This document shows, one piece after another, positions 6,924 to 15,154 of a stretch of DNA of 60,468 nt; positions within the stretch are counted from its first letter, which is position 1; the number at the start of each line of letters is the position of its first letter. The DNA is taken from the NCBI GenBank assembly GCA_947063875.1, contig CAMSTY010000014.1, positions 1-60,468 of the forward strand. Reading direction: 5' to 3'. Both the position numbers and the translations under genes were made by a program. The notes beneath the pieces were generated by a model. It saw nothing but the letters and a program-made list of their open reading frames with translations, did not search any database and was not told the DNA's origin. The stretch comes from an uncultured bacterium. Its GTDB lineage: Bacteria; Bacillota; Clostridia; Lachnospirales; Lachnospiraceae.

Positions 6924-9485
6924 ATGAGATTTGTTGAAAAGGCGAAAAAACTTGTCAGTATGAGCATGATTGTATGCATGTTTGTACTGGCATTCGGGAT
7001 GATGACGGCTTATGCTTACAGTTATCTGAAGTTTGGCGGTGGATTTGGGTTTGGGGCCTATGGCTCTTATGGTTCTTATGGTTCCAGCGCGAAAATCAGA
7101 ATCGCAAAAAGATGGGATGACCGTTTAGGCATAGACGAACACAGCCAGGTGGTGATCAACTACAGCGCGGGATCTGTCGAAGATTCTGTTACATTAGGAA
7201 AAGATAATGGATGGAATTCCGGAGAGATTGAGGTGCCGGCGGAGAACGGCAGTGTGGTTTTCAGTATAAGTGAAGATCCGGTTCCGGACGGATATACGGC
7301 TATTTATGTAGTTGATTGTGAAAAAACCTACTCCTTATTTAGTGATGAGGAAGAGGAGGGAGCCAGTTCGGAAGATTCTGGAACCGGCGAAGAAACTCAG
7401 CCAGATGAGGAAGAGGCTGCTACAGGTTCGGATGACAAGGAAGATGGCTCTGAAGCCGACCCGGAGAACGATAAGACCGATGGGTCTGAATCAGAAACCG
7501 AAGATGTGAACGAGCCCGCTTCAGATGACAGCAATATCAGTGAATCCGATCAGGAAAATGAATCAGATAGCGAGATTCAGTCGGATGACACGGAGCAAGA
7601 GCCAGAACCTTCCGAAGCAGAACTTCCCGAAGCAGAACTTCCCGAAGAAGAAGCGGCTTTGGATACAGAAGAGGAAGAGATGCAGACAGGTTCTTCTTTG
7701 GCAGAAGAGGAAGATGCTGTCACTTACAAGAAAGAAAGCGTTTTCACATTCGGGGGATTAAGCATTGTGTCCATGAGTGTGGAGGCTGGCAGTGTCTCAG
7801 ATGGCAGCAGCAGTTCCTCAAACGAGAGCGGCAACGCCTCAAGCAGCAGCAGTTCCTCAAACGAGAGCAGCAACGCCTCAAGCGGCAGCAGTTCCTCAAG
7901 CGAGAGCGGCAACGCCTCAAGCGGCAGCAGTTCCTCAAACGAGAGCGGCAACGCCTCAAGCGGCAGCAGTTCCTCGAACGAGAGCGGCAGCGATGCAAGC
8001 GGCGGCAGTTCTTCAAATGAGAGCGGCAGCGCTTCAGACGAGAGCAATAGTTCCTCGGGTACAGATAGCAGCGATGCAAGCGATAGCAATAATACTTCGG
8101 GTGAAACCGGAAGCAATAATGGGTCTTCAAATGAAAGCGGCGATAACGTTTCCGATACGGACAACAATGCTTCAAACAAAGACGATAATGCTGCTTCTGA
8201 TGGAAACGGCGACGCTGATTCCGGTAAGGATGAGACTGTTGACGCGCCGGACAATACGGAGGCTTTGGGCAATTCAGGAGCAGATAAAACCGAGGATGAC
8301 AGTACTTCTGATAAAGTGAATGATGACAATTCAGCAATCGTCAGCAATCCGGAAGATGAAGCGGCAGACAGCCAGAATCCGGCCGATGACAATCTTTATT
8401 CCGATTCCGGCAGCCAGGGAGGTTCTGGCGGATCAGGTTCCGGAACCGGCAGTTCCAAAGAAGAGGCTGAGGAAGAGGATGAGATTGATTCCTTAGACGG
8501 GGAACTCGAGGCTGAAACACCTCCGGCCATGAAAGATGATGACGAAAAAAGAGCTGTTTTGACCGTAGAATTAGACGATGTTATGTGCGATAAAACAGCT
8601 TCTTATAAAGACTTTACCCTTCAGCTTATGCAGGAAGGAAAACCATACGGTTCAGAGGTTGATTTGCTGGGAAAGGAAGAGTATACATGGGAAGATATTC
8701 CCCTCTTTGACGGCGATTCAAAATATGAATATGAACTGAAGACAAAATTCAGTTTTTCCGTAGAAGCAAATGAGAAGTTTAGCCTGCCGGAAGATTCTGA
8801 TGTACAGATTACGGTGATTAACACAAGGCTGGAAATCGGCAAGACGGTTGCCGGTGACGCCGCTGATGCGGAACAGGAATTTTCCTTTACGATTACTCTG
8901 AGGGATGAAGACGGAAACGAACTGGATGGAAGCTATGAGTATGGCGGCTCAAAGGAAGGCACCATCTCCAGCGGAGATACCATTACCTTAAAACATGGTC
9001 AGTTTGTTTTTGTCAAGGACTTGCCGAAGGGGACAAAATGGAAAGTGGAAGAAGCTGAGACAGACTATATTGCCGAAGTTAAGATCGGAGATGTAAAGAC
9101 CGAAGACGACGAGGCGATAAGAATTGCCGTTGCAGAAGGCAGCATTGGCGAGAACTCCTCCAACGTACAGTTCACCAATACAAAAAATGACAGTAAAGGT
9201 GATGGCGGCAATGGGGGCAACGGAGGCGGAAATGGCGGCGGAGGCGGCGGAAATGGCGGAGGCGGCGGCAGCAGCCGCAGCGGAGGCAGTACGCCAGACC
9301 CTCAGCCGCAGCCGGAAGAAATAATAGAATTACCGGAAGAGGAAGTGCCGTTAGCAGCATTTATGCCGGAACTGCCGAAAACCGGAGATGATTCCGGAAC
9401 CGTCCTTTATCTGGTATTCTGCCTGGCCTCTCTGGGAAGCGCAGCATTATTGATTGCCAGCCAACGCAGGAAATATGGCAGATAG
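6924..9485 (+). CDS. LPXTG-anchored, repeat-rich surface protein
   Basis: AGGGGAG (6911-6917) places the start at 6924, giving 853 residues. A signal peptide covers about 1-31 (cleavage after AYA). Residues 57-135 look like a beta-rich Cna-B-like module, 140-270 form a very acidic linker, and 285-400 carry six imperfect 13-residue Ser/Asn/Gly repeats. Two further Cna-B/DUF7601-like modules lie at about 543-635 and 636-752 (FTITLRDEDGNELDG), followed by a Gly-rich linker. The end is a sorting signal: LPKTG at 817-821, a hydrophobic span, and a RRKYGR tail. It should be coupled to peptidoglycan by a sortase encoded elsewhere. Modules of this type often form Lys-Asn isopeptide bonds, but I have not assigned residues. 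The ligand is unknown. Confidence 0.85.
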   Translation: MRFVEKAKKLVSMSMIVCMFVLAFGMMTAYAYSYLKFGGGFGFGAYGSYGSYGSSAKIRIAKRWDDRLGIDEHSQVVINYSAGSVEDSVTLGKDNGWNSGEIEVPAENGSVVFSISEDPVPDGYTAIYVVDCEKTYSLFSDEEEEGASSEDSGTGEETQPDEEEAATGSDDKEDGSEADPENDKTDGSESETEDVNEPASDDSNISESDQENESDSEIQSDDTEQEPEPSEAELPEAELPEEEAALDTEEEEMQTGSSLAEEEDAVTYKKESVFTFGGLSIVSMSVEAGSVSDGSSSSSNESGNASSSSSSSNESSNASSGSSSSSESGNASSGSSSSNESGNASSGSSSSNESGSDASGGSSSNESGSASDESNSSSGTDSSDASDSNNTSGETGSNNGSSNESGDNVSDTDNNASNKDDNAASDGNGDADSGKDETVDAPDNTEALGNSGADKTEDDSTSDKVNDDNSAIVSNPEDEAADSQNPADDNLYSDSGSQGGSGGSGSGTGSSKEEAEEEDEIDSLDGELEAETPPAMKDDDEKRAVLTVELDDVMCDKTASYKDFTLQLMQEGKPYGSEVDLLGKEEYTWEDIPLFDGDSKYEYELKTKFSFSVEANEKFSLPEDSDVQITVINTRLEIGKTVAGDAADAEQEFSFTITLRDEDGNELDGSYEYGGSKEGTISSGDTITLKHGQFVFVKDLPKGTKWKVEEAETDYIAEVKIGDVKTEDDEAIRIAVAEGSIGENSSNVQFTNTKNDSKGDGGNGGNGGGNGGGGGGNGGGGGSSRSGGSTPDPQPQPEEIIELPEEEVPLAAFMPELPKTGDDSGTVLYLVFCLASLGSAALLIASQRRKYGR
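7800..8036 (+). repeat. 39-bp tandem repeat array within the surface protein
   Basis: About six copies of a 39-bp unit encode SGSSSSNESGNAS with small substitutions; the fourth copy is the best match to the consensus and the last two are 14 and 12 codons long. All copies keep the reading frame, so copy-number change would alter stalk length without destroying the protein. Confidence 0.85.
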
Positions 9486-9592
9486 CGAGAATCCGAAAAG
9501 CAGTAAGGATCTAAAGGCAGCAAGAATCCGAAAAGCAGTAAAAACCGGAAAGGCAACAAGAAACGGAGAGACAGCAACATAAAAAATAAACG

Positions 9593-9634
9593 GGCAGTGC
9601 TTTGTCACAACAGGCAGAAGCACTGCCTGTTTTA
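9593..9634 (+). terminator. Terminator after the surface protein
   Basis: GGCAGTGCTT at 9593-9602 pairs perfectly with AAGCACTGCC at 9618-9627, followed by TGTTTTA. It separates the surface protein from the ligase-like gene. Just upstream, AGAATCCGAAAAGCAGTAA occurs at about 9490 and again at about 9521 (one base differs at the left end), a short direct repeat without obvious function. Confidence 0.8.
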
Positions 9635-9710
9635 TGAAAACTATGGTATTCAATGAAAAAATTAACTATAATGAAGCGCAGCAGAAAATGGATAAGTGAG
9701 GTGATAAAAA

Positions 9711-11066
9711 GTGGCAGGCAATGGGAAGGATCATCATATCATCACAATCTTGTTTCTTTCTTTGGTCATTTTGTGTTTTGCCGGTGTGGGAAATGTCTAT
9801 ATTGTGGGAACAGTTGGCATTTTCCTGTGTATTTTCGGGTGCACGCAGGGGGAAGCGGTGGTGGATTTCTGGGTGCTGATCCCGCTTCTTATCTTTGATT
9901 TGATCAGCCTGCTTTCGTCCCTGGTGACTTATGGAACGATTGCCGAAGGCTTTGCGCGGACGCAGACGATTTTTACGGTGATTTATCTCCTGATGTCTTA
10001 TCTGAAAGAGGAAGAAAGAGATACCCTTCGATGCTTGTGCGTCTCCTGGGTGGGATTTATGGCAGCTGTCGGCATCCTTCAGTTTATACATAAGACGATG
10101 GCCAGGGGAGCAGTCCGGGCAGGAGGGATATTAGGCGGGGCGAATGCATTTGGGATTTGCCTGGTAATAGGCTGGTTTGCTTTGCTCAATTGCAGCCGCG
10201 AAGAAAAGGAGAGAGATTTTCAGACAAGATTTCCGGAGTGCCTGGAACCGCTGATTTTGGCGGCGTTGGCTCTGACTCTCTCGATGGGAAGCTTTGTGTC
10301 TATGGCAATCGGGATTCTGGCGCTCTTCTTTTACAAGAAAAAGAAAAATCCATGGAAGCCGGCCGGAATTTTTGTATGTCAGCTTCTGGCCAGGGCCAGT
10401 GTCGGAATCGGACTTGGCATATTGATGTACATTGCATCACGGAAGACGGATTTGCCCTGGCTTAGCATTCTGATTTTTATGTATCTATTGGCGGCAGCGT
10501 GGTATTGGAAAAAGTTTCTCTGTTTTCTGAAAGATTTTCCGCGCCGGGCGGCAGTGGCTTCCGGAATGGGAGTAATTGTGGCGGCAGTTGCGGTCATAAG
10601 CCGCCCCAGCGCGGCAGCCACCTTTGCGGAACGGCTGAGAATGATGAAAAACGGTTTGGGATATATATGGGTGGACCCTTTGCTGGGGGTGGGGGCGAAC
10701 CAATGGAGGGTGATGAACCTGTATGACAGCGACATCTATTATAATACCTGGCATATTCACAATATGTTTATCAATATAGGAGTGGAACTGGGGCTTGTGG
10801 CGATGGCGATGCTGATAGTAGTTGCCTTTCGCCATTTCATGAAAAAGGGTGATGATGAATTGAAATCAGGGTCCGCTGCCTTTTTATTCCATAATCTGAT
10901 GGATGTCGGCTTTTTTTATGAGGCGATTCCCGTGCTGGTGCTTTTGACTGTTAGCCGTCCGCAAAAAGAAGGAAAAAGAGTAAAGGCTGTGACGGTAAAA
11001 GCCTTATTTGTGCTCTGCGCCGTTGTATTTGCCTATAGCCTTGCTTATAATCTGTTTCATCTGTGA
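9711..11066 (+). CDS. O-antigen ligase-like (Wzy_C) polytopic membrane protein
   Basis: The 451-residue protein starts at GTG 9711, preceded by GAGGTG at 9697-9703, and has roughly ten hydrophobic spans. A periplasmic-type loop near residues 320-350 reads DPLLGVGANQWRVM then WHIHNMFINIGVELGL. These are the GxGxNxW and HNxFL..EGL signatures of the Wzy_C domain, found in O-antigen ligases, polymerases and, in Gram-positives, transferases of surface or teichuronic-type polymers. It probably transfers or polymerises lipid-linked glycan on the outer membrane face. A decayed relative lies at 6408, upstream of the surface protein. It overlaps the upstream end of the next gene's leader, suggesting co-transcription with the amidase. 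Confidence 0.75.
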   Translation: MAGNGKDHHIITILFLSLVILCFAGVGNVYIVGTVGIFLCIFGCTQGEAVVDFWVLIPLLIFDLISLLSSLVTYGTIAEGFARTQTIFTVIYLLMSYLKEEERDTLRCLCVSWVGFMAAVGILQFIHKTMARGAVRAGGILGGANAFGICLVIGWFALLNCSREEKERDFQTRFPECLEPLILAALALTLSMGSFVSMAIGILALFFYKKKKNPWKPAGIFVCQLLARASVGIGLGILMYIASRKTDLPWLSILIFMYLLAAAWYWKKFLCFLKDFPRRAAVASGMGVIVAAVAVISRPSAAATFAERLRMMKNGLGYIWVDPLLGVGANQWRVMNLYDSDIYYNTWHIHNMFINIGVELGLVAMAMLIVVAFRHFMKKGDDELKSGSAAFLFHNLMDVGFFYEAIPVLVLLTVSRPQKEGKRVKAVTVKALFVLCAVVFAYSLAYNLFHL

Positions 11067-11080
11067 AGGGAGTGCGAAGA

Positions 11081-11815
11081 ATGAGGAAAAATGGAAGAAC
11101 GGAAGATTATACGATTATCTGGGTTCTTTTCGGTATTTTGTGCGTTTTGACCGGAGTGGTCCTGGCTGCATGTATCTTCTTTGCCAAAAAGATTCCGGAA
11201 ATCGTGGGGCGCAGCCTTACGAATGAAGAAAGGGCGCAGGTGATAGAACGCAACAGTCCGCTGACAGACTACATATTTCTGACTTCGGTTGCCGATTTCC
11301 CCAGGAAGGATTCCATCCGGAAGATTACAATTCATCATATGGCGGATGACATCAGCCTGGAACGTCTGGGGGAGGTGTTTGCGCAGCAGGACAGAAGGGC
11401 GTCTGCCAATTATGCGATCGACAGAGAAGGCAGGGTTGCCCTTTATGTAGAGGAAAGTAACCGGGCCTGGACCTCCAGCAGCAGAGAAAACGATCACCAG
11501 GCAGTGACCATCGAGGTGGCGAATGATGAAATTGGCGGCAGCTGGCATGTGAGTGACGCTTCCTATGAGTCATTGATTGATTTATGTACGGATATCTGCA
11601 GGCGCAACGGGATCGCAGAACTGACATTTACCGGGGATGCCAAGGGGAACCTAACCATTCATAAAATGTTCCGCAAGGACACCGAGTGCCCGGGGCCTTA
11701 TCTGGAATCGAAAATGCCTGAAATCGCCGAGGAGGTGAACAAGCGGCTGCAAGAACCGGAGAACCAGGCAAAAAAGGAACCTGACCCGTCTGAAGAGCGG
11801 TCAGATTCCAATTAA
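11081..11815 (+). CDS. Membrane-anchored N-acetylmuramoyl-L-alanine amidase
   Basis: Start 11081 follows AGGGAG (11067-11072); the 244-residue product has a single membrane anchor at about 10-35. An Amidase_2 (T7-lysozyme-type) domain covers about 75-220. Zinc-site motifs are visible as ITIHHMADD (first His pair, residues 84-85), LTIHKMF near 190, and DTECPGPYL with the cysteine that replaces the third ligand histidine in this subfamily. It should cut the bond between muramic acid and L-alanine of the stem peptide outside the membrane. A charged C-terminal tail (EPDPSEERSDSN) follows. Together with the two preceding genes it suggests cell-wall remodelling or glycan attachment. It is convergent with sigG with only 10 bp between. 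Confidence 0.85.
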   Translation: MRKNGRTEDYTIIWVLFGILCVLTGVVLAACIFFAKKIPEIVGRSLTNEERAQVIERNSPLTDYIFLTSVADFPRKDSIRKITIHHMADDISLERLGEVFAQQDRRASANYAIDREGRVALYVEESNRAWTSSSRENDHQAVTIEVANDEIGGSWHVSDASYESLIDLCTDICRRNGIAELTFTGDAKGNLTIHKMFRKDTECPGPYLESKMPEIAEEVNKRLQEPENQAKKEPDPSEERSDSN

Positions 11816-11825
11816 AGCCTGGGTA

Positions 11826-12602
11826 TCAATTCAGATAATTCCTCATACTTTTCAGGGCGTTTTTTTCCAGCCGCGACACCTGGGCCTGGCTGATATGGAT
11901 TTCCTCTGCCACTTCTGTCTGTGTCTTTCCTTCAAAAAAGCGCAGGTCGATGATATGTCGTTCCCGCTGGGGCAGGCGGTCCATGGCCTCCCGCAGAGAG
12001 ATTTCTTCCACCCAGTTTTCCTCAAGATTTTTTTTGTCGCTGATCTGATCCATCACATAGAGCGGATCGCCGCCGTCGGTGTAGATGGGTTCGTAGAGGC
12101 TGACCGGACTCTGGATGGCGTCCAGGGCATAGGTGATTTCCTCCTTGCTGATGCCGATCTCGTCGGCGATTTCCATCAGAGTAGGCTCTTTGGCGTTTTT
12201 GCGCATCAGTCCCTCCTTGGCGTAGATGGCTTTATAGGCAGTATCCCGCAGGGAGCGGCTGACCCGGATGGAGTTATTGTCCCGCAGGTAACGCCGCACT
12301 TCTCCCATGATCATCGGGACAGCATAAGTGGAAAAACGTACGTTCTGGGTAATGTCGAAATTGTCAATGGCTTTGATGAGGCCGATGCAGCCGATTTGGA
12401 ATAAGTCATCTACATTCTCATTGCTGCTGGAAAACCGCTGGATAACACTGAGGACCAGGCGCAGGTTTCCTTTGATGTACTGCTCCCTGGCTTCCATATC
12501 CCCATCCAGAATCCGCCGGAAGAGTTTATCTTTTTCCTCATTTGTCAAAAGGGGGAGTTTTGCCGTATTGACTCCGCAGATCTCAACCTTATAACCAGCC
12601 AT
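11826..12602 (-). CDS. sigG: RNA polymerase sporulation sigma factor sigma-G
   Basis: The 258-residue protein begins MAGYKVEICGVNTAKLPLLT, the near-invariant N-terminus of sigma-G that distinguishes it from sigma-F. Region 2 (about 66-95, DLFQIGCIGLIKAIDNFD) binds the core enzyme and the -10 element. Region 3 spans about 120-190. Region 4 carries the helix-turn-helix TQTEVAEEIHISQAQVSRLE (about 226-245) for -35 recognition. Sigma-G drives late forespore gene expression, so the organism is or recently was a spore former. GCGGAGGT precedes the ATG on the minus strand. The usual neighbours spoIIGA and sigE are not adjacent here. I could not identify a convincing sigma-F or sigma-G promoter upstream. 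Confidence 0.95.
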   Translation of the reverse strand: MAGYKVEICGVNTAKLPLLTNEEKDKLFRRILDGDMEAREQYIKGNLRLVLSVIQRFSSSNENVDDLFQIGCIGLIKAIDNFDITQNVRFSTYAVPMIMGEVRRYLRDNNSIRVSRSLRDTAYKAIYAKEGLMRKNAKEPTLMEIADEIGISKEEITYALDAIQSPVSLYEPIYTDGGDPLYVMDQISDKKNLEENWVEEISLREAMDRLPQRERHIIDLRFFEGKTQTEVAEEIHISQAQVSRLEKNALKSMRNYLN

Positions 12603-12901
12603 AGTATATACCTCCGCATTCGAGATTCATTTGCGCGAACGATGAGCCAGATGCCGTGCGAATAACCGTACAGAAATTTGGCAAATATCGCGATGGTCAG
12701 ATTCCCGGTGGTTTTCTTCAGGGGTTCTGACCTGCCATTACAAAGAATGGATCTTTCATGAAAATGATTTACGGAAAGTAAGAGGTTTATACTTCCAAAT
12801 TTTGTTACTGTTTGTTCTCAGACTTCTTAGCCGCAGTCCTGCGGTTATGTTCACAAGGTACCCGTGAACAGCAACATCAATCGAATGTAGTTTGATAGCA
12901 A
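12603..12901. other. Divergent intergenic region between sigG and hydrolase
   Basis: About 300 bp without a gene. Two short inverted repeats are visible, CCGCAG/CTGCGG at 12831-12844 and TGTTCAC/GTGAACA at 12848-12870. They could be operators or weak hairpins, and I cannot link them to a regulator. Confidence 0.4.
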
Positions 12902-12930
12902 TTGATTTCAAAAGAAAAATCGGATATAAT
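12902..12930 (+). promoter_or_regulatory. Promoter of the alpha/beta hydrolase
   Basis: TTGATT at 12902-12907 and a perfect TATAAT at 12925-12930 are 17 nt apart; the gene starts at 12976. Confidence 0.7.
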
Positions 12931-12975
12931 AAAAACAAGATTTATTCTGATTTATTCTGGGGAGGGAAACACAAC

Positions 12976-13779
12976 ATGGAAGCAATGATTTCATCATTTG
13001 ACGGCACAAAGCTATATCTGAATAAGAAGATTCCGGACAAAGCCCGGGGCATCGCGGTAATTGTCCATGGACTCTGCGAGCATCAGGGGCGGTATGACCA
13101 GCTGGCGGAGGCGTTCCATCAGGCAGGACTGGGGACTTACCGGTATGACCATCGGGGCCATGGGAGGTCAGAGGGGGAGAGGACCTATTTCGCTGATTTC
13201 CACGAACTGCTGGAGGATGCCCATGTGGTGATAAGCATGGCCCTGGAACAAAATCCCGATCTGCCGGTGTTTTTGGTGGGCCACAGTATGGGGGGACTTA
13301 CCGTATCCCTGTATGGGGCGGCATACCCGGAGGAAAGGCTGAAGGGGATTGTAATCAGCGGCGGCCTGACCCATGACAAGAATCAGCTGATGAGCAGGGT
13401 CCCTGTGGGGCAGGACCCCCATATAAAGCTGCCGAACAGTATGGGGTCAAAGGTTTGCTCCGTGCCGGAGGTGGGGGAAAATTATGGTAAAGACCCTTAC
13501 AATGCAAAGGCCTTTACCATCGGCCTCTGCTATGCCCTTCAGAAGGGGATGGCATGGCTGAGGGAGCATGCAGAGGCGTTTCGGTATCCGGTGCTCATGC
13601 TGCATGGGGAGAAGGATGTGCTGGTAAATGTGAGAGACACCCATGAACTGTTTCACGAGGTTTCCTCTGCCGATAAGCAGATGAAGATATATGGCGGCCT
13701 GTTTCATGAAATCTTTTTCGAGCATTGCAAGGATGAGGTGATCAGGGACGTGCTGGGGTGGATCGAAGAGAGAATGTGA
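12976..13779 (+). CDS. Alpha/beta hydrolase, monoacylglycerol-lipase type
   Basis: Start 12976 follows GGGGAGGG (12959-12966); the product is 267 residues. VIVHGLCEH provides the oxyanion-hole HG, GHSMGG the nucleophile elbow (Ser104), GEKDVLV near 213 the acidic residue, and GGLFHE near 242 the histidine. This arrangement is that of the Hydrolase_4/serine aminopeptidase S33 group, which includes monoglyceride lipases and lysophospholipases. It has no signal peptide, so it is cytoplasmic. It is a single-gene unit between a good promoter and a terminator. Substrate class is inferred, most likely an acylglycerol or other small ester. Confidence 0.85.
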   Translation: MEAMISSFDGTKLYLNKKIPDKARGIAVIVHGLCEHQGRYDQLAEAFHQAGLGTYRYDHRGHGRSEGERTYFADFHELLEDAHVVISMALEQNPDLPVFLVGHSMGGLTVSLYGAAYPEERLKGIVISGGLTHDKNQLMSRVPVGQDPHIKLPNSMGSKVCSVPEVGENYGKDPYNAKAFTIGLCYALQKGMAWLREHAEAFRYPVLMLHGEKDVLVNVRDTHELFHEVSSADKQMKIYGGLFHEIFFEHCKDEVIRDVLGWIEERM

Positions 13780-13796
13780 CAGCGATGAGGATACAG

Positions 13797-13838
13797 AGTC
13801 AATCCGCAGGGGCAGAAAGTCCGGCGGGTTGGCTTTTT
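13797..13838 (+). terminator. Terminator after the hydrolase
   Basis: AGTCAATCCGC (13797-13807) pairs with GCGGGTTGGCT (13824-13834) through 11 positions including two G-U pairs, then TTTTT to 13838. Confidence 0.75.
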
Positions 13839-13841
13839 GCA

Positions 13842-13889
13842 TTGACAAAAGGAGTGGCCGTGCGTTACAATAATATGTAATCGCTTACA
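13842..13889 (+). promoter_or_regulatory. Promoter with LacI-type operator (site 1)
   Basis: TTGACA at 13842-13847 and TACAAT at 13866-13871 are 18 nt apart. Immediately downstream of the -10 lies TGTAATCGCTTACA (13876-13889), a near-perfect palindrome of the LacI/CcpA type. A repressor bound here would block initiation. Three closely related sites occur at 15137, 16224 and 16312. Confidence 0.75.
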
Positions 13890-13942
13890 TTTTTCTGCAA
13901 CATAGATCCACCAAACAGATGAAAAGGGAAAGGAGAAGGCAG

Positions 13943-15004
13943 ATGCAGAAGATATTAGATACTTTTGAACATTGTAACGTGAGCTATGAGATTTTGGAAA
14001 TCGGAGAGGGTTGGAATATTGTCATTTCGCAGCATGGAGGCCATGTATTCGGGCCTTTTTCCCAGCAGTATCCGGAAGGGGTGTTCTGGATTCCGGAAGC
14101 TGTGAAAATGCCAAAGGAGTATCAAAAGCTGATCGACGGCAAAATTTGGAATACCGGCGGGGACCGGGTATGGATTGGGCCGGAGATTCAGTTTAATATT
14201 AAGGACCGGACCCGGTTTAGGGAAACTTTGGATACGCCGAAAACGATTGACCCGGGGATTTTTCGGATGGAGAGAAGGGGGGAGTGTGTGACGTTAATGC
14301 AGTCCCTGGATTTGCCATCTTATAATACCGTAACCGGCACGGTCCATATAGAGTTCATAAGAACCATATTAAAGGCGTTAAATCCTTTGCGGAAACTACC
14401 GGATTATGATATACTGATGGAGTCTGTGTCATACTGCGGATTTGAGCAGGTGCTGGATCTGACGGCAGAAAGCAGCCAGCAGATTTATGCGGAAAGCTGG
14501 GACCTTCTCCAGATAAGGCCTACGGGATGCCTGTATATTCCCATGTATCAGGTTGTGAGGGGGACGGACCACTATGAACCGGCAGGAACACATGAATATC
14601 TGGCAGGCTGCGGGGTAGCTTTGCGGATTACAGGGGATTCCCGCTATAAGATTGCTTATAAGTCAGCAGCGCTGACAGGGCGGTTTGGCTATCTGGCAGA
14701 TGAAAAGGATGGGGAAAGCCATCTGATTGTCATCAATTATCCCAATAACCCGTCAGCCATGTATTCGGAGGAGCCGCCCCTGGCGGAGGGGGATACCGGA
14801 TATTCCATTCATGTGTATAATGACGATGGCAATTCCGGGGGATTCGCGGAGATGGAATGCAACCTGCAGACGATTGGCCGTCCCACCGGGCTGAACCATT
14901 CCGTTGACCGGGTGACAAAATGGATTTATACCGGAAAGAGGGAGGATCTGAAAAGGATCGCCGGAGCGCTTTTGGGGTATTCCTTTGAAGGCGGAAGAAG
15001 GTAA
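13943..15004 (+). CDS. Conserved hypothetical, possible aldose-epimerase-fold protein
   Basis: AGGAG at 13931-13935 sets the start at 13943 (353 residues); no signal peptide or membrane span. The sequence is rich in beta-strand motifs: GGHVFGPFSQQYPEGVFW near 30-50, GGDRVWIGPEIQF near 70-85, and later GRFGYLAD and INYPNNP. The G-G-R/H-V-x-G-P opening and WxGPExQ motif resemble DUF6786/aldose 1-epimerase-like proteins, which bind carbohydrates. I infer a sugar mutarotase or binding role and no more. It has its own promoter with an operator matching the adjacent LacI regulator, which ties it to the ABC transporter operon downstream. Confidence 0.7.
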   Translation: MQKILDTFEHCNVSYEILEIGEGWNIVISQHGGHVFGPFSQQYPEGVFWIPEAVKMPKEYQKLIDGKIWNTGGDRVWIGPEIQFNIKDRTRFRETLDTPKTIDPGIFRMERRGECVTLMQSLDLPSYNTVTGTVHIEFIRTILKALNPLRKLPDYDILMESVSYCGFEQVLDLTAESSQQIYAESWDLLQIRPTGCLYIPMYQVVRGTDHYEPAGTHEYLAGCGVALRITGDSRYKIAYKSAALTGRFGYLADEKDGESHLIVINYPNNPSAMYSEEPPLAEGDTGYSIHVYNDDGNSGGFAEMECNLQTIGRPTGLNHSVDRVTKWIYTGKREDLKRIAGALLGYSFEGGRR

Positions 15005-15099
15005 AAGGTGGTTTCAGCAGCATTGCCGTCAGGAACTGTGAAAAGTGCACAATAAAACCTGTGAAAAATAATGAATTTAATATTTATCAATGAATAGTA

Positions 15100-15150
15100 T
15101 TGACACAAGGGAGTTGACGTGATAACATAATTAATGTGAAAGCGGTTACA
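15100..15150 (+). promoter_or_regulatory. Promoter and operator (site 2) of the LacI gene
   Basis: TTGACA at 15100-15105 and TAACAT at 15123-15128 are 17 nt apart, with transcription predicted near 15135. The operator TGAAAGCGGTTACA (15137-15150) covers the first transcribed bases and ends 4 nt before the ATG, suggesting autorepression. No Shine-Dalgarno sequence fits in this very short leader. Confidence 0.6.
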
Positions 15151-15154
15151 TTTT

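Noticed and set aside
7800..8036. CRISPR-like array
   Set aside because: The 39-bp units are contiguous, in-frame and encode a Ser-rich stalk; there are no unique spacers.
7724..8392. Long minus- and plus-frame open stretches over the surface-protein repeats
   Set aside because: They arise from the Ser/Asp-rich repeats read in other frames, have no ribosome sites, and the LPKTG protein frame is clearly the coding one.
9172..9360. Short open frames in the Gly-rich linker region
   Set aside because: They are frame shadows of GGN-rich codons within the surface protein.
12603..12760. Sigma-F/G-type promoter for sigG
   Set aside because: No convincing -35/-10 pair with correct spacing was found on the minus strand.
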